Shown here piece after piece: positions 5,624-5,835 of a stretch of 5,835 bases of DNA (positions within the stretch are counted from its first letter, which is position 1; each line of letters starts with the position of its first letter). The DNA is from Lachnospiraceae bacterium (GTDB taxonomy: Bacteria; Bacillota; Clostridia; Lachnospirales; Lachnospiraceae). The stretch covers positions 12,671 through 18,505 of the forward strand of contig JAJPZP010000155.1 in NCBI GenBank assembly GCA_021204285.1, in the 5' to 3' direction. Below the pieces are notes generated by a model. That model saw nothing but the letters and a program-made list of their open reading frames with translations, ran no database searches and was not told the DNA's origin. The position numbers and the translations under genes were made by a program.

Positions 5624-5835
5624 TCCGCCGCTCCCCCTCTCAGCGTGACAATATATATCGGGTTCTGTCCCATCATCAGGTGATAACTGCCGATCGCTTT
5701 CGCGCGGGCGACGCTGACGGAGATGATCTCCTCCTGGATGAGTGGCAGCGCTCGCAGACAGTCCATCACCGCGCCGATCGGCTCCAGCGTCACCGTGTTG
5801 ATCACCAGACGGACAGACGGATTTTTCCGCAGAAT
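5620..5835 (-). CDS. cbiT: CbiT-type cobalt-precorrin-6B (C15)-methyltransferase, decarboxylating (C-terminal fragment)
   Basis: Only the last 71 codons are in the window; the reading frame is open to the right edge, so the 5' end lies beyond it. The GTG at 5805 is an internal Val, not a start. The visible end, RLVINTVTLE, then SVSVARAKAIGSYHLMMGQN and PIYIVTL, matches the C-terminus of the CbiT/CobL methyltransferase domain, which methylates C15 and decarboxylates the C12 acetate of (cobalt-)precorrin-6B using S-adenosylmethionine. Because the N-terminal part is unseen, it could be a stand-alone CbiT or the CbiT half of a CbiE-CbiT (CobL-like) fusion. Its stop overlaps the cbiA start (ATGA). 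Confidence 0.88.
   Translation of the reverse strand: MLRKNPSVRLVINTVTLEPIGAVMDCLRALPLIQEEIISVSVARAKAIGSYHLMMGQNPIYIVTLRGGAAE

Noticed and set aside
5620..5835. A cobalamin riboswitch or operon promoter near the right edge.
   Set aside because: The right edge is still inside the CbiT-type reading frame, so the operon leader lies beyond the window and no B12-box-like sequence can be expected or seen here.

Overview
The window is almost fully coding. It holds the 3' part of a cobalamin (vitamin B12) biosynthesis operon on the minus strand, plus the tail of one convergent regulator gene on the plus strand. The gene set (an anaerobic-type CbiT, CbiA, and P-loop-type CobO), the GC-rich sequence, the strong purine-rich Shine-Dalgarno sites and the pairing of two divergent CobU-like proteins suggest a GC-rich anaerobic Clostridia member, possibly Lachnospiraceae. 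That placement is inferred from protein flavour and gene order, not from a marker gene.

Layout, in the direction of minus-strand transcription (right to left): the C-terminus of a CbiT-type precorrin methyltransferase/decarboxylase (running off the right edge); cbiA (cobyrinate a,c-diamide synthase); cobU (adenosylcobinamide kinase/guanylyltransferase); cobS (cobalamin synthase); a short, degenerate second CobU-like protein; cobC (alpha-ribazole phosphatase-type histidine phosphatase); cbiB (adenosylcobinamide-phosphate synthase); and cobO (corrinoid adenosyltransferase) as the last gene. Neighbours overlap by 4, 7, 8, 25 and 13 nt or are separated by only 9 and 15 nt, so this is one tightly packed, probably translationally coupled transcript. 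Four bases beyond the cobO stop lies the stop of a plus-strand gene that enters from the left edge and encodes the C-terminal helix-turn-helix of a PucR/CdaR-type regulator.

The genes cover consecutive late steps of the pathway: C15 methylation/C12 decarboxylation of the corrin ring (CbiT), amidation of side chains a and c (CbiA), cobalt adenosylation (CobO), attachment of the aminopropanol arm (CbiB), activation of that arm to the GDP form (CobU), joining to alpha-ribazole (CobS), and phosphate removal from the nucleotide loop or its precursor (CobC). Three expected partners, CbiP/CobQ (cobyric acid synthase), CobD (threonine-phosphate decarboxylase) and CobT (lower-ligand phosphoribosyltransferase), are not in the window.

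No promoter, cobalamin riboswitch, RNA gene, mobile element, CRISPR array or convincing rho-independent terminator is visible. There is no gene-free stretch of appreciable length. The most interesting observation is the pair of CobU-like proteins, each of which keeps motifs that the other has lost.
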